Positions 41,878-52,611 of a stretch of DNA of 64,000 bases are shown in pieces. The notes below the pieces were generated by a model. It did not search any database and was not told the DNA's origin. It saw only the letters and a list, made by a program, of their open reading frames with translations. The stretch is from JBGFRR01 sp041695045. Lineage in GTDB: Bacteria > Bacteroidota > Ignavibacteria > UBA10030. A program made the position numbers and the translations under genes. The stretch spans positions 1 through 64,000 of the forward strand of contig JBGFRR010000164.1 in assembly GCA_041695045.1 (NCBI GenBank), given 5' to 3'. How positions within the stretch are numbered: the stretch's first letter is position 1; the number at the start of each line of letters is the position of its first letter.

Positions 41878-42014
41878 ATAGCATCGGGGCGATAGTTTCA
41901 TCCCTTAATCTGTTGAAAAATTCTTTCTCAAGTGAAGCAGGTAAACTCGTGGAGGTCATCCTTGCATTCAATCGTAACAGTTCCTATCTTGACCATCCCA
42001 AAGCCGGAAGTCTT

Positions 42015-42389
42015 ATGACGGAGAAAAAGCAAATATTGATTATCGATGACGAACGCTCGATGCTCGACGCCATGGCCACCATCCTTCGCAGCGGAGGGTA
42101 CAATGTGCAGCAAGCCGAAAGCGGCAGCGAAGCGCTCGACAAGCTGCGCGCGTTCAAACCCGACTTGATCTTTGCCGACATCCGCATGCCGGATATGAAC
42201 GGCTTCGACCTCCTCGAGAACATCAAGAAGATTCCCTCTGTGTCCTCCACGCCCGTTGTGTTCCTTTCGGCCATCGACGACTTCCATGCTCGTAAAGTGG
42301 CTCGCGACCTGGGCGCCGCCGACTATCTCCTCAAACCCGTTGACGAGAAGGATGTTTTTTCCACCATCACGAAGCACCTTCATTCCTGA
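42015..42389 (+). CDS. Single-domain response regulator
   Basis: From ATG 42015 (GGAAG upstream) the product is 124 residues, a bare receiver domain: ILIIDDE (acidic pair), phosphoacceptor D55 in IFADIRMPDMNG, the Ser/Thr region FLSAIDD and K in YLLKPVD. No output domain. The hybrid sensor kinase gene follows 79 bases later and is a likely partner. A longer frame upstream to 41913 would add residues with no family similarity. Confidence 0.92.
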   Translation: MTEKKQILIIDDERSMLDAMATILRSGGYNVQQAESGSEALDKLRAFKPDLIFADIRMPDMNGFDLLENIKKIPSVSSTPVVFLSAIDDFHARKVARDLGAADYLLKPVDEKDVFSTITKHLHS

Positions 42390-42468
42390 GCCTGCGTTCT
42401 GCCTCACACAGCGCGCTTGACCTTCTCCTCCTTCCTCGGTACTTTACTGCCGTCCATCACCGCTTCCG

Positions 42469-44694
42469 ATGAAGTTCACCCTTCGTCAATACCGCAAGTT
42501 CCGCTCGTCGCTCGGCCCGGTCGAGCAAGGGCAAATTGTCGCCTCCACCGCCGTCGTCGTGGCCATGGTGACGATTGTGCTCGTGAGAGTCTTCACCGGC
42601 TATCAGCTCGATTGGTATGACTTCACCAGCGTTACCACGGTCGGTCTTTTCGGTTTTTTGATTGTGTTCTTCACGCTCCGCTACGGCAGACAGCTCGAAG
42701 AGCAGAAACAAGAGTTGTTGTCCCTCAAGACGCTGGCAGAAGCGATCAACCGTGCAGTGGAAATCGGGTTCCTCCTCCAGAACGCCGTCCGCGAGGTGAG
42801 CCGATTGTTAGATGTCGAGTACGGCTGGGTGTACCGCGTCGAAGGGGGGAAGCTTGTGTTGCGGGCGAGCCAAACAGCAGGTGAGCGGAACCTCTATATT
42901 ATTGAGCCGAATGAAGATGCTGCCGATCCGTCGCTGCAATGGATACGGGCACCGCGCATCGAACGACGGGCGAAACGAAAAAAGAAAAACGCCGACACGT
43001 GGACGCATGGCGACATTGAAGCCTGGGCTTCGGTGCCGATCCTTGTGAAAGACACGTTCGAAGGAGTCATTGTCCTCGCCAGCAAGGAACGGGATACGTT
43101 CGCCAGGAAACAGCTCGACCTCATGACGGCGTTCGCCAATCAGATTGGTGTGGCGTTGGAGAACGTGACGCTCATCGAGCGGCTCCGTGAATCGGAAGAG
43201 CGCTACATGGATTTGTTTGAGCATTCGCCGGACATGTATCATATCGTCAACGCCGAGGGTATCATCGTCAGCTGTAACCAAACAGAGGCGCAGCGCTTAG
43301 GCTACCGGAAGGATGAGCTCGTCGGCCGGTCGGTACTGATGCTCTATCCATCGGCGTATCATCGGGAAGCGCAGAAGTTGCTGAGGACGGCTTTCGAACA
43401 AAACCGCGAGATCAAGGGTCTTGAAGAGCAGATGATCACCAACGGTGGTGAACTGGTTGACGTGAGCATCAACACGTCGATTATTGTGGATGAGCACGGT
43501 ACGTCTCAACTCATGCGCGTTGTGGCGCGCGACATCACCGAGAAAAAGCAGTTAGAGGAGAAGGTCTTCCATGCCCAGCGCATCGATTCCATCGGCAATC
43601 TTGCGGGGGGTGTCGCGCATGACTTCAACAATATTTTAACCTCCATCCTCGGCTCGACGGCTATTATGCGGCGCAAGCTGAGCCGCAACGTGGCGTGGGG
43701 GCGATTTGTCGACATCATCGAGACGGCGGCGAAACGCGGCGCCAGCCTTACGCGCCAGCTCCTCACGTTTGCGCGCAAAAGCAACGTGCAATTCCGACCG
43801 GTTCTCATCAATCACATCCTCAAGGAAACGATCCAGCTCTTCGAGCGGAGCATCGATAAGACGATCGAAGTGCGCAATCATTTTTCGGAAGAGCCGTGCA
43901 TCGTGAACGGCGATGAGGGGCAAATCCAACAAGCTGTGCTCAACCTTCTCATCAACGCACGGGATGCGATCCGTGAAGACGGCGCCATCACTATTCGTGG
44001 CGGCATCGTGGATTTCGACCGCCAAACCTTCAGGAACGTCAAGGAAACGAAGTCGGGAAAGTTCGTTTCCGTCACGATCGCCGATACCGGCGTGGGGATG
44101 GACCGGCAAACACAGCAGCGCATCTTCGAGCCTTTTTTCACGACGAAAGAACAAGGAAAGGGAACGGGGCTTGGGCTTTCGGTCGTGTACGGCGTCGTCA
44201 ACGGCCATAACGGTTTCATCACACTGCTGAGCGAGCCCGGCAGGGGGTCGGAGTTCACGCTGTTCTTTCCGCTGATGACGAATCTTCAGTCGTTGCCCGC
44301 CATGCAAAAGCAACGCCGGCTCCGCCGCGGCAAAGAGAAAGTCTTGGTGGTGGATGATGAAAAGCTGGTGAGCGATGTCATCAGCGGCATGCTGAAAGAC
44401 CTCGGCTACAAAGTGACCGTCGTCAACAGCGGCCAGCGCGCGCTGACGCTCTTGAAGAAGCGGCAGCGCTTTGATGTTGTGGTGCTTGACCTCAACATGC
44501 CCGCGCTTGGCGGTAAGGAAACATTCCAGAAGCTTCGTGAGATCGACCCCAACGTCCGCATCATCATTTCAACGGGGTATGGAACTAAGAGTATGGAGTC
44601 CTTGCCGTTACGTGAAGCAGTTGACGGATTCCTTGAGAAGCCGTATCAGCTCGAGGAACTCTCCGAGACGCTCCGTTCCGTCCTCGATCGATAG
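42469..44694 (+). CDS. Hybrid sensor histidine kinase (2 TM, GAF, PAS, HisKA, HATPase, REC)
   Basis: The 741-residue protein has two membrane segments (about 21-40 and 53-70) with a short external loop, then a GAF domain (about 85-232), a PAS domain (about 245-365, MYHIVNAEGIIVSCNQTEAQRLGY), the phosphoacceptor H384 in VAHDFNNIL, an ATPase domain with NLLINARDAI, DTGVGM and GKGTGLGLSVVYG, and a C-terminal receiver (about 625-741) with D674 in VVLDLNMP. The VAHDFNN type belongs to the HPK4-like family. The signal is unknown; the GAF domain may sense a cytoplasmic small molecule. Probable phosphorelay with the receiver encoded just upstream. Confidence 0.92.
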   Translation: MKFTLRQYRKFRSSLGPVEQGQIVASTAVVVAMVTIVLVRVFTGYQLDWYDFTSVTTVGLFGFLIVFFTLRYGRQLEEQKQELLSLKTLAEAINRAVEIGFLLQNAVREVSRLLDVEYGWVYRVEGGKLVLRASQTAGERNLYIIEPNEDAADPSLQWIRAPRIERRAKRKKKNADTWTHGDIEAWASVPILVKDTFEGVIVLASKERDTFARKQLDLMTAFANQIGVALENVTLIERLRESEERYMDLFEHSPDMYHIVNAEGIIVSCNQTEAQRLGYRKDELVGRSVLMLYPSAYHREAQKLLRTAFEQNREIKGLEEQMITNGGELVDVSINTSIIVDEHGTSQLMRVVARDITEKKQLEEKVFHAQRIDSIGNLAGGVAHDFNNILTSILGSTAIMRRKLSRNVAWGRFVDIIETAAKRGASLTRQLLTFARKSNVQFRPVLINHILKETIQLFERSIDKTIEVRNHFSEEPCIVNGDEGQIQQAVLNLLINARDAIREDGAITIRGGIVDFDRQTFRNVKETKSGKFVSVTIADTGVGMDRQTQQRIFEPFFTTKEQGKGTGLGLSVVYGVVNGHNGFITLLSEPGRGSEFTLFFPLMTNLQSLPAMQKQRRLRRGKEKVLVVDDEKLVSDVISGMLKDLGYKVTVVNSGQRALTLLKKRQRFDVVVLDLNMPALGGKETFQKLREIDPNVRIIISTGYGTKSMESLPLREAVDGFLEKPYQLEELSETLRSVLDR

Positions 44695-44816
44695 CACCGT
44701 TAGGAATGCGTACGGTCATCGTACGCGTGTCTTGCAAGTCCGCCAATTAATTACTACCATGCGGTAGAGATCGCGCAGTTCGTTGTCAGCACCTCATTCC
44801 GCTGTTCTTATCCGCC

Positions 44817-45602
44817 ATGAGTCGCCTCGCATCATTCGCCGAAGAGCTCAAAGCACTCCGGGAAGCAAAGCAAATTTCCCTCCAGCATATTTCAGCGGCC
44901 ACGCGCATCGGTGTCAAATTCCTCCAGGCGCTGGAAGAGGGGCGCTTCTCGGTTCTTCCTGAAGTCTACATCCGCGCCTTTATCCGTGAATACGCCATGG
45001 CCATCGGTGAGGACGAGCAGGCGATCCTGCGGAGATACGATGAAGCGGTGAAACACGATCATGCGGAAGAAGAACCGGCACACGAGTCTGATGTTGTTAC
45101 CGATGATTTCCCGACTGACCTCGACCCCAATTACCACCGCAGAGACATCCTCCTTTTTCTCCAGCGCAATCTTATTCCCATTCTCACACTCCTCACCGTG
45201 CTGTTGATCGTCGTGTTTCTAACGACGTCCGATGGCGATGGATTTCCTCCGAGCATGTTTCCCGAGGCTCCGTTCGACCTTGCTGTACGGGAGTCCGAAG
45301 CTGTCCAGAAGCAAGCTGTGAGCGCGGCGCGCCCAACAAAGCCGGACAGCCTGCATCTCGAGATCTTTACCACCGATTCTGTCTGGATTCAAGTTGTCAT
45401 TGACGGTATGAAGACCGAAGAGTATCTCCTCCCCCCCCAATGGCGGCGCAGCTGGTCTGCAGGCGAGCAGTTCAACATCACCATCGGCAATGCTGGCGGT
45501 GCGACGTTCCGTCTCAACGGCCGCGACATCGGTTCGTTGGGCAAGCCGGGGAGCGTCGTCCGCAATGCCCTACTAACCTACAACACCACCGGTCCATTGT
45601 AA
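44817..45602 (+). CDS. RodZ-like protein (HTH_25 plus C-terminal DUF4115)
   Basis: A 261-residue protein with an N-terminal Xre-type helix-turn-helix (about 5-75: FAEELKALREAKQISLQHISAATRI ... LEEGRFSVLPEVYIRAFIREYA), one membrane segment (about 118-137) and a periplasmic beta domain (HLEIFTTDSVWIQVVIDG ... FNITIGNAGGATFRLNG) of the DUF4115 type. This is the RodZ layout, which links MreB to the wall-elongation machinery. Followed 15 bases later by ligA. Confidence 0.9.
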   Translation: MSRLASFAEELKALREAKQISLQHISAATRIGVKFLQALEEGRFSVLPEVYIRAFIREYAMAIGEDEQAILRRYDEAVKHDHAEEEPAHESDVVTDDFPTDLDPNYHRRDILLFLQRNLIPILTLLTVLLIVVFLTTSDGDGFPPSMFPEAPFDLAVRESEAVQKQAVSAARPTKPDSLHLEIFTTDSVWIQVVIDGMKTEEYLLPPQWRRSWSAGEQFNITIGNAGGATFRLNGRDIGSLGKPGSVVRNALLTYNTTGPL

Positions 45603-47642
<2,040 letters not shown>

Positions 47643-47712
47643 CTGAGTCCACAACACTGTCGGCAACAGAATTACCGTCAGCTTGCCTTTTCGCTCTGCA
47701 CGGTGAGGCATC

Positions 47713-48249
47713 ATGTTTGAAGGGCTTCGCTACAGCATCGGAAAGGCGTATGCGCGTTACACGTTCCGTTCGCACAGCGGTGAACAGATACAGTTCACGG
47801 GCGCGCTTTCGACCGCGCGCCGCGTCTTGCTGCTGCTGCCAGAGAGCGTTGCAGCGGCGACAGGGGTGGAGGTGGTCCTCCATCATATTATGCAGCGATA
47901 CTCACCGCATTATGTGACAATCGTCAAGCGGCACGGTATTCTGGAATCGACGAAGCCGTATGCGAAAGCACGACTCATCACGTTCAGCGCGCAAGACCTA
48001 ACCCGCTGGTTTCTTCCCCGAAACGAGTTGCTTCAAACAGTGAAAAAGAGTACATTCGATGTAGCAATCGACCTCAATCTCGATGACGCACTCCCGAGTG
48101 CATTCCTGTGCCGCAGTTCGGGTGCGCGCATTCGGATTGGGTTTGAGAAGGAGGATGCCGACACGTTCTACAACGTTCAGGTGCGTGCGCGGCGCGACAA
48201 TCCGCCTTCGGCCTATCAGCACCTGATCAATGTCATTCACATGCTGTAG
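47713..48249 (+). CDS. Glycosyltransferase-9-like (heptosyltransferase-related) short protein
   Basis: The 178-residue product resembles the N-terminal Rossmann half of ADP-heptose-type GT9 transferases: RRVLLLLPESVAAATGVEVVLHHIM and FDVAIDLNLDDALPSAFLCRSSGARIRIGF, matching the DLN..SA..C..SGA.IRIGF block. The second, nucleotide-sugar-binding half is missing, so it may be truncated or a separate short subfamily. It is not clearly catalytic. The assignment is moderate. Confidence 0.6.
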   Translation: MFEGLRYSIGKAYARYTFRSHSGEQIQFTGALSTARRVLLLLPESVAAATGVEVVLHHIMQRYSPHYVTIVKRHGILESTKPYAKARLITFSAQDLTRWFLPRNELLQTVKKSTFDVAIDLNLDDALPSAFLCRSSGARIRIGFEKEDADTFYNVQVRARRDNPPSAYQHLINVIHML

Positions 48250-48276
48250 CTCTTCCAGTTTCAGAGGTATGATGCT

Positions 48277-48609
48277 ATGCGATTCAACGTGAAGCAGAAT
48301 GGCAACGCGACCGTGCTCACGATCAAGGAGCGCAAGCTCGACGCCAGCATCTCCCCCGAACTCAAAGGGGAATTTCTCATCCTCTGCACGCCGCAACTCA
48401 AACACCTCATCGTCGACCTGACGGAAGTCGAGTTCTGCGACAGCAGCGGCCTGAGCGCCCTCCTGATTGCCGAGCGCAAAATGCGGGAAAACGGCGGTGT
48501 GGTGAAGCTCGTCGGCCTCCACAAGAAAGTGCTGAATCTCATCCGCATTTCCCGCCTCGACCGTGCGTTCAGCATCCACAATAGCCTTGCCAAGGCGCTC
48601 CGGGCTTAA
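48277..48609 (+). CDS. STAS-domain anti-sigma-factor antagonist
   Basis: A 110-residue single STAS domain: GNATVLTIKERKLDASISPELKGEF, LKHLIVDLTEVEFCDSSGLSALLIAERKM. The phosphorylatable serine is in DSSGLS as in SpoIIAA/RsbV. In the family, phosphorylation by an anti-sigma kinase controls partner switching. No kinase or sigma gene is adjacent. Confidence 0.9.
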   Translation: MRFNVKQNGNATVLTIKERKLDASISPELKGEFLILCTPQLKHLIVDLTEVEFCDSSGLSALLIAERKMRENGGVVKLVGLHKKVLNLIRISRLDRAFSIHNSLAKALRA

Positions 48610-48702
48610 GGTCCCGCACCATCCACACACCGCTGCTGTGTGCCGGGGAACACTCTCCGAGGCGTACAGCAGTCCGCACGTCACTCATTCAAGGATATCA
48701 TC

Positions 48703-50163
48703 ATGGGATTTACGACCATCGACTACGCCGTCGTTGTTGTGTACCTCGTTGCGATTGCCGCGTTCGGCATCTGGCGCGGAGGCAAGCAGCAGTCGGCAGC
48801 CGATTATTTCCTCGGCAAGGATCAGATTCCGTGGTGGGTCGTCTGCTTCTCCATCGTTGCGGCCGAGACCAGCACGCTGACGTTCATCAGCATTCCCGGT
48901 CTCGCCTATCTCACGAACCTCAACTTCCTACAAGTTACCTTCGGCTATCTCATCGGCCGCATTCTCATCAGCGTCGTCTTTTTGCCGGCGTACTACAAGG
49001 GTGAGCTTTCCACCGCCTACGCATTTCTCGAAAGCCGTTTCGGCGCGAAGACCCGCCGCTTCGCCTCGGTAACGTTCCTCTTCACGCGCATGGCCGCCGA
49101 CGGTGTGCGCCTCTTTGCAACGGCCATTCCGCTGAAGCTCGTCATGGACATCGACTATCCGTTAGCGATTCTGATTCTTGCTGCCGTCGCACTGGCCTAT
49201 ACCTACATCGGCGGCGTGCGGGGGGTGATCTGGGTGGACGCCATTCAGATGTTCGTCTACTTAGGCGGGGCGGTGATTGCCGGCTATGTGCTCATCTCTT
49301 CCTACGAAGGCGGTTGGGCGGGTATCACACAAGCAGCCGCAGCAGCGGGGAAGTTTGAGGTGTTGAACCTCGACTTCGGCGAGGGATTTTTCCAGCAACC
49401 GTACACCCTGATTGCCGGCGTGCTCGGCGGTGCGTTTCTCTCCATGGCGTCCCACGGCACCGACCAGCTTATCGTCCAGCGTGTGCTGACGACAAAATCG
49501 CTCGCTGCCAGCCGAAAGGCGCTCATCGGCAGCGGGGTGATCATCATTCTGCAGTTTGCAATCTTCCTGCTCGTCGGCATCCTGCTTTACGGCTACTACA
49601 ACGGTGCAGCGCTCGCCGACTTGGGTCTTGCACGCGCGGACGAAGTATTCCCCAAGTTCATCATCGAAGGTCTCCCTGCCGGCGTCTCCGGATTCATCAT
49701 TGCCGGATTGTTCGCAGCAGCGCTCTCGACACTCGCCGGCTCGATGAGCTCGATGTCTTCTTCCACCGTGCTCGACCTCTACAAACCTATCTCCGGCAAG
49801 ACGCTCTCGCCTGAGCGCGAGCTGTGGATTTCACGGATGGCGACTGTGCTGTGGGCGGGGCTGTTGGTAGGGTCGGCGATTTTCTTCATGACGACGAGCC
49901 AAACTGTCGTGGAGTTGGCATTGAGTATTGCATCGTTCACCTACGGCGGCTTGCTCGGCACATTCCTCCTCGGCGTGCTCTTCAAACAGCCGAAACAGGA
50001 GGACGCGCTGGCAGGCTTCATTGCGGGCATTCTCATTATGGTGACGGTGATTGCATTGAAGCTCGTTGCATGGACGTGGTTCACCATGATCGGCGTTACG
50101 ACGACGCTAGCCATCGGCGGTTTGCTGAGTTTGCTCTCCCGGAATCAACAGCCGCATCAATAA
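48703..50163 (+). CDS. SSS-family sodium/solute symporter
   Basis: ATG 48703 has AAGGAT upstream; the 486-residue product has about 13 membrane segments. Signatures: QSAADYFLGKDQIPWWVVCFSIVAAETSTLTF, GGVRGVIWVDAIQMFVY, GFIIAGLFAAALSTLAGSMSSMSSSTVLDLY with the conserved Ser pair for sodium. It differs from the sugar-type symporter at 31.6-33.3 kb (ETSTLTFISIPG instead of GSEHLVG), so its substrate may be another sugar, sialic acid-like compound or amino acid. No enzyme gene nearby indicates which. Confidence 0.87.
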   Translation: MGFTTIDYAVVVVYLVAIAAFGIWRGGKQQSAADYFLGKDQIPWWVVCFSIVAAETSTLTFISIPGLAYLTNLNFLQVTFGYLIGRILISVVFLPAYYKGELSTAYAFLESRFGAKTRRFASVTFLFTRMAADGVRLFATAIPLKLVMDIDYPLAILILAAVALAYTYIGGVRGVIWVDAIQMFVYLGGAVIAGYVLISSYEGGWAGITQAAAAAGKFEVLNLDFGEGFFQQPYTLIAGVLGGAFLSMASHGTDQLIVQRVLTTKSLAASRKALIGSGVIIILQFAIFLLVGILLYGYYNGAALADLGLARADEVFPKFIIEGLPAGVSGFIIAGLFAAALSTLAGSMSSMSSSTVLDLYKPISGKTLSPERELWISRMATVLWAGLLVGSAIFFMTTSQTVVELALSIASFTYGGLLGTFLLGVLFKQPKQEDALAGFIAGILIMVTVIALKLVAWTWFTMIGVTTTLAIGGLLSLLSRNQQPHQ

Positions 50164-50189
50164 GTCGCTCCCTCCGAAAGGATTGGTCG

Positions 50190-51140
50190 ATGGGCACGGC
50201 CTTGCGTTCGCTGAAAGGCAAACGCACAAAGCTCGCAGATGAGTTGCGCAGTTTCTTTGACCATCTTCGCGTCGAAAAAGGGGTCTCGGCGAACACCATC
50301 GTCTCGTACGACTTCGACCTCGCCCGCTACCGGCGCTACCTTGAAGACCACTCCATCACGACGGCAAACGCCGTTTCCGACCGCCTCATCAGCGCATTTC
50401 TCCAAAAACTCTCCGCAGCAGGGCTTTCCCCGCGCAGCATCGCCCGTACGCTTTCAGCACTCGGCGGCTTCCATCGGTTTCTTGTGGGAGAGGACCTTGC
50501 CGAGGACGACCCCACGCAGCACATCAAACCGCCCAAGCGGGCGAAGCGATTGCCGGAGGTTCTTTCACTGGAGGAGATTGACCGAATCCTTAATGCCGCC
50601 GCCGTCCCCGATCAACTCGACGAACAAGGAAGACGAACGTTGCGGGATCGGGCCATTCTGGAAACGCTCTATGCAACGGGCATCCGTGTCTCCGAATTGA
50701 TCAACCTGCGGCAAGCTGACCTCTTGTTTGGGGAAGATTTGATTCGTGTGTTGGGGAAGGGTTCGAAGGAACGACTTGTGCCGATCGGCGCGTCGGCCAA
50801 GCAATGGGTGGTGCGGTATCAACGAGAGGCGCGCGCGGCGAATCCCAAGAGGCTTCAATCGCACGATATCCTCTTCATAAGCCCGCGCGGCGGAAAGCTT
50901 TCCCGCATGACCATCTGGAATATCGTGACGACATACGCCGAGGCCGCGGAAATCAAGAAAGCGGTTCATCCGCACACGTTCCGTCACTCCTTTGCGACTC
51001 ACCTTCTTGAACGCGGAGCGGACTTGCGTGTTGTGCAGGAAATGCTCGGCCACGCAGACATCGCCACCACGCAGGTTTACACGCACATCGACCGTGAGTA
51101 TCTGAAGGAAGTGCATCGCACATTCCATCCGCGCGCGTGA
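50190..51140 (+). CDS. Tyrosine recombinase XerC/XerD family
   Basis: From ATG 50190 (AAAGGATTGG upstream) the product is 316 residues. N-terminal core-binding domain (FFDHLRVEKGVSANTIVSYDFDLARYRRYL) and catalytic domain with R166 (TGIRVSELI), K193 (GKGSKERL), H262 and R265 (HPHTFRHSFATHLLERGADL), H288 (GHADI) and nucleophile Y297 (TTQVYTHID). These are the XerC/D hallmarks, including the LLERGADLRVVQEMLGH block, so it is probably the chromosomal dimer resolvase rather than a phage integrase. Which of XerC or XerD cannot be decided here. Confidence 0.92.
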   Translation: MGTALRSLKGKRTKLADELRSFFDHLRVEKGVSANTIVSYDFDLARYRRYLEDHSITTANAVSDRLISAFLQKLSAAGLSPRSIARTLSALGGFHRFLVGEDLAEDDPTQHIKPPKRAKRLPEVLSLEEIDRILNAAAVPDQLDEQGRRTLRDRAILETLYATGIRVSELINLRQADLLFGEDLIRVLGKGSKERLVPIGASAKQWVVRYQREARAANPKRLQSHDILFISPRGGKLSRMTIWNIVTTYAEAAEIKKAVHPHTFRHSFATHLLERGADLRVVQEMLGHADIATTQVYTHIDREYLKEVHRTFHPRA

Positions 51141-51436
51141 ACAGCCTCCGCGCGTCGTCACCGCTGCCTCCGTCCGTCTTGCTTCCCGTCCGCTTTTTCG
51201 CTATTCTCTCGCACCGTCGTTTCGCCATCTTCCCGTTTGCCGCCGGTCAGCATTTCGTCTTCTCAGGCTACGAGCTCGATACGCTGAACAGCCGGAAGAT
51301 CGGCGGCACGGAACGCCGTGAAGCAACATACGTCATCGGGCAAATCACCGTCGGCGGTAAACAGGGCTGGCGGACGGTTGATTCCACATACTATCCCAAC
51401 GGCTACGAGTCCGTGCTCGTCGGCAAGAACTTTTGA
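51137..51436 (+). CDS. Hypothetical short protein, possibly a truncated secreted domain
   Basis: GTG start overlapping the recombinase stop (GTGA). Of the 99 residues, the second half (IFPFAAGQHFVFSGYELDTLN, RKIGGTERREATYVIGQITVGGKQGWRTVDSTY) resembles the opening strands of secreted Ignavibacteria-type proteins that begin PLAVGNxWVY, but the protein stops early. The first 30 residues are not a convincing signal peptide. It may be a decayed gene. Confidence 0.4.
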   Translation: MNSLRASSPLPPSVLLPVRFFAILSHRRFAIFPFAAGQHFVFSGYELDTLNSRKIGGTERREATYVIGQITVGGKQGWRTVDSTYYPNGYESVLVGKNF

Positions 51437-51504
51437 TCGTGCAGCCTGTCGCACTGGGTCGCTTGAGTTTGATGCAATTTTTTGCTACATAACTCCCGCA
51501 GAAA

Positions 51505-51521
51505 TCCCGCCGTGGGCGGGA
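51505..51521. repeat. Short GC palindrome
   Basis: TCCCGCC GTG GGCGGGA, a 7-bp perfect stem 50 bases upstream of the DUF1611 gene; same style as the palindromes at 21482 and 58414. Confidence 0.7.
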
Positions 51522-51570
51522 CTTTCCGTTTCTGGCGGTCTCAGGTCACACCACAAATCTTCCGGCTTCC

Positions 51571-52611
51571 ATGCAACGCAGATTGCTGATCCTCGCGGAA
51601 GGAACGTTCAGTCCGCTCTGCTCGAAAACGGCCAACGGTGCTCTTGCCTATTTGCCCGAGCAAGTCGTCGCCGTGATTGATAGCACAAAAGTCGGGAAAA
51701 CCGCGCAGGACGTTCTCGGCTACGGCGGCGCCGTTCCGGTCGTGAAGGACATTGCCGAAGGGATGCGCTTCAACCCCACGCATCTTCTTATCGGCATTGC
51801 TCCTACCGGCGGCTACTTGCCCGAAGCATGGCGAGAGTGGATTCAGGAAGCAATCCGGAACAGGCTGCACATTCTGAGCGGGCTGCACACGATTCTTTCG
51901 GATGATGAAGAATTTGTTTCCCTTGCACGCGAGCACGGCGTTACGCTTACCGACTATCGGAAAATTCTCCCCGAAGCGGAAGTGGTCGCGAAAGGCACGT
52001 GGCGAACTCGCACGGCGAAAGTCATCCTCACAGTCGGCACAGATTGCAACATCGGCAAAATGACCACGTTGATGCAGATCCACAAGGAGTTGGTGGGCCG
52101 GGGAGTAAATGCCGACTTCGTAGCGACCGGGCAGACCGGCATCCTCATCCGCGGTCGCGGCATCGCGGTGGACTCCATCATCAGCGACTACATCGCCGGC
52201 TGCGTCGAGCGGGAAATCGACCGATCCGTTAAAGAAGGATACGAATATATCCTCGTCGAAGGGCAGGGAGCGTTGACGCACATGGGCTACTCGGGCGTTA
52301 CACTCGGCCTCATCCATGGCTCGATGCCGGATGCGATGATTCTCTGCCACCAGCCGACGAGGTTGAAGGATGACTACGGACTTCCGTTGCCCGAGCTCAA
52401 CAGAGTGATACGGCTGCATGAAGAGATTGTCGGGTTCTTCCGGAAATCGAACGTGGTAGGCGTAGGGTTAAATTCGATTGGGATGACGGATGAGGAATCC
52501 CGGAAGGCCGCCGCGGAGATTGAACAACAGACCGGTTTGCCGGCTGTCGATACGTTCCGGTTTGGCGGCGGAACGCTCGTGGACGCCGTGTTGCAGTACT
52601 TTCACGATTGA
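51571..52611 (+). CDS. DUF1611 family protein (DgcN-like P-loop enzyme)
   Basis: The 346-residue protein has a Rossmann-like N-terminal domain (RRLLILAEGTFSPLCSKTANG, HLLIGIAPTGGYLP) and a C-terminal P-loop domain (ILTVGTDCNIGKMTTLMQIHKEL, EYILVEGQGALTH), the DUF1611 layout. A member of this family, DgcN, has been described as acting with an enolase-superfamily epimerase (DgcA) in D-glutamate breakdown through N-acetyl-D-glutamate. Here it is coupled (TTGA overlap) to lysA, and an enolase-superfamily racemase is encoded 6 kb downstream. A role in D-amino-acid metabolism is therefore plausible, not shown. Confidence 0.82.
   Translation: MQRRLLILAEGTFSPLCSKTANGALAYLPEQVVAVIDSTKVGKTAQDVLGYGGAVPVVKDIAEGMRFNPTHLLIGIAPTGGYLPEAWREWIQEAIRNRLHILSGLHTILSDDEEFVSLAREHGVTLTDYRKILPEAEVVAKGTWRTRTAKVILTVGTDCNIGKMTTLMQIHKELVGRGVNADFVATGQTGILIRGRGIAVDSIISDYIAGCVEREIDRSVKEGYEYILVEGQGALTHMGYSGVTLGLIHGSMPDAMILCHQPTRLKDDYGLPLPELNRVIRLHEEIVGFFRKSNVVGVGLNSIGMTDEESRKAAAEIEQQTGLPAVDTFRFGGGTLVDAVLQYFHD

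Larger units (their letters stand above)
41506..42014. other. 509-bp gene-free gap with two repeat structures
   Basis: The first part (about 41535-41685) contains GCTCCTAACGGAGC, GTCCCTACGGGAC and GCTCCGTAGGAGC hairpins inside an inverted TACCAAAA/TTTTGGTA frame, a REP-like array. The second part is the MITE-like element 41703-41877. The last 130 bases lead to the response regulator and show only an open frame without a start signal. Confidence 0.7.

Noticed and set aside
41702..41878. CRISPR-like array suggested by repeated CCTGCC units in the MITE
   Set aside because: No regularly spaced direct repeats with unique spacers; the structure is inverted repeats with a target duplication.
49824..50189. 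Upstream extension of the XerC/D gene
   Set aside because: It overlaps the SSS symporter gene in another frame and adds residues with no recombinase similarity.
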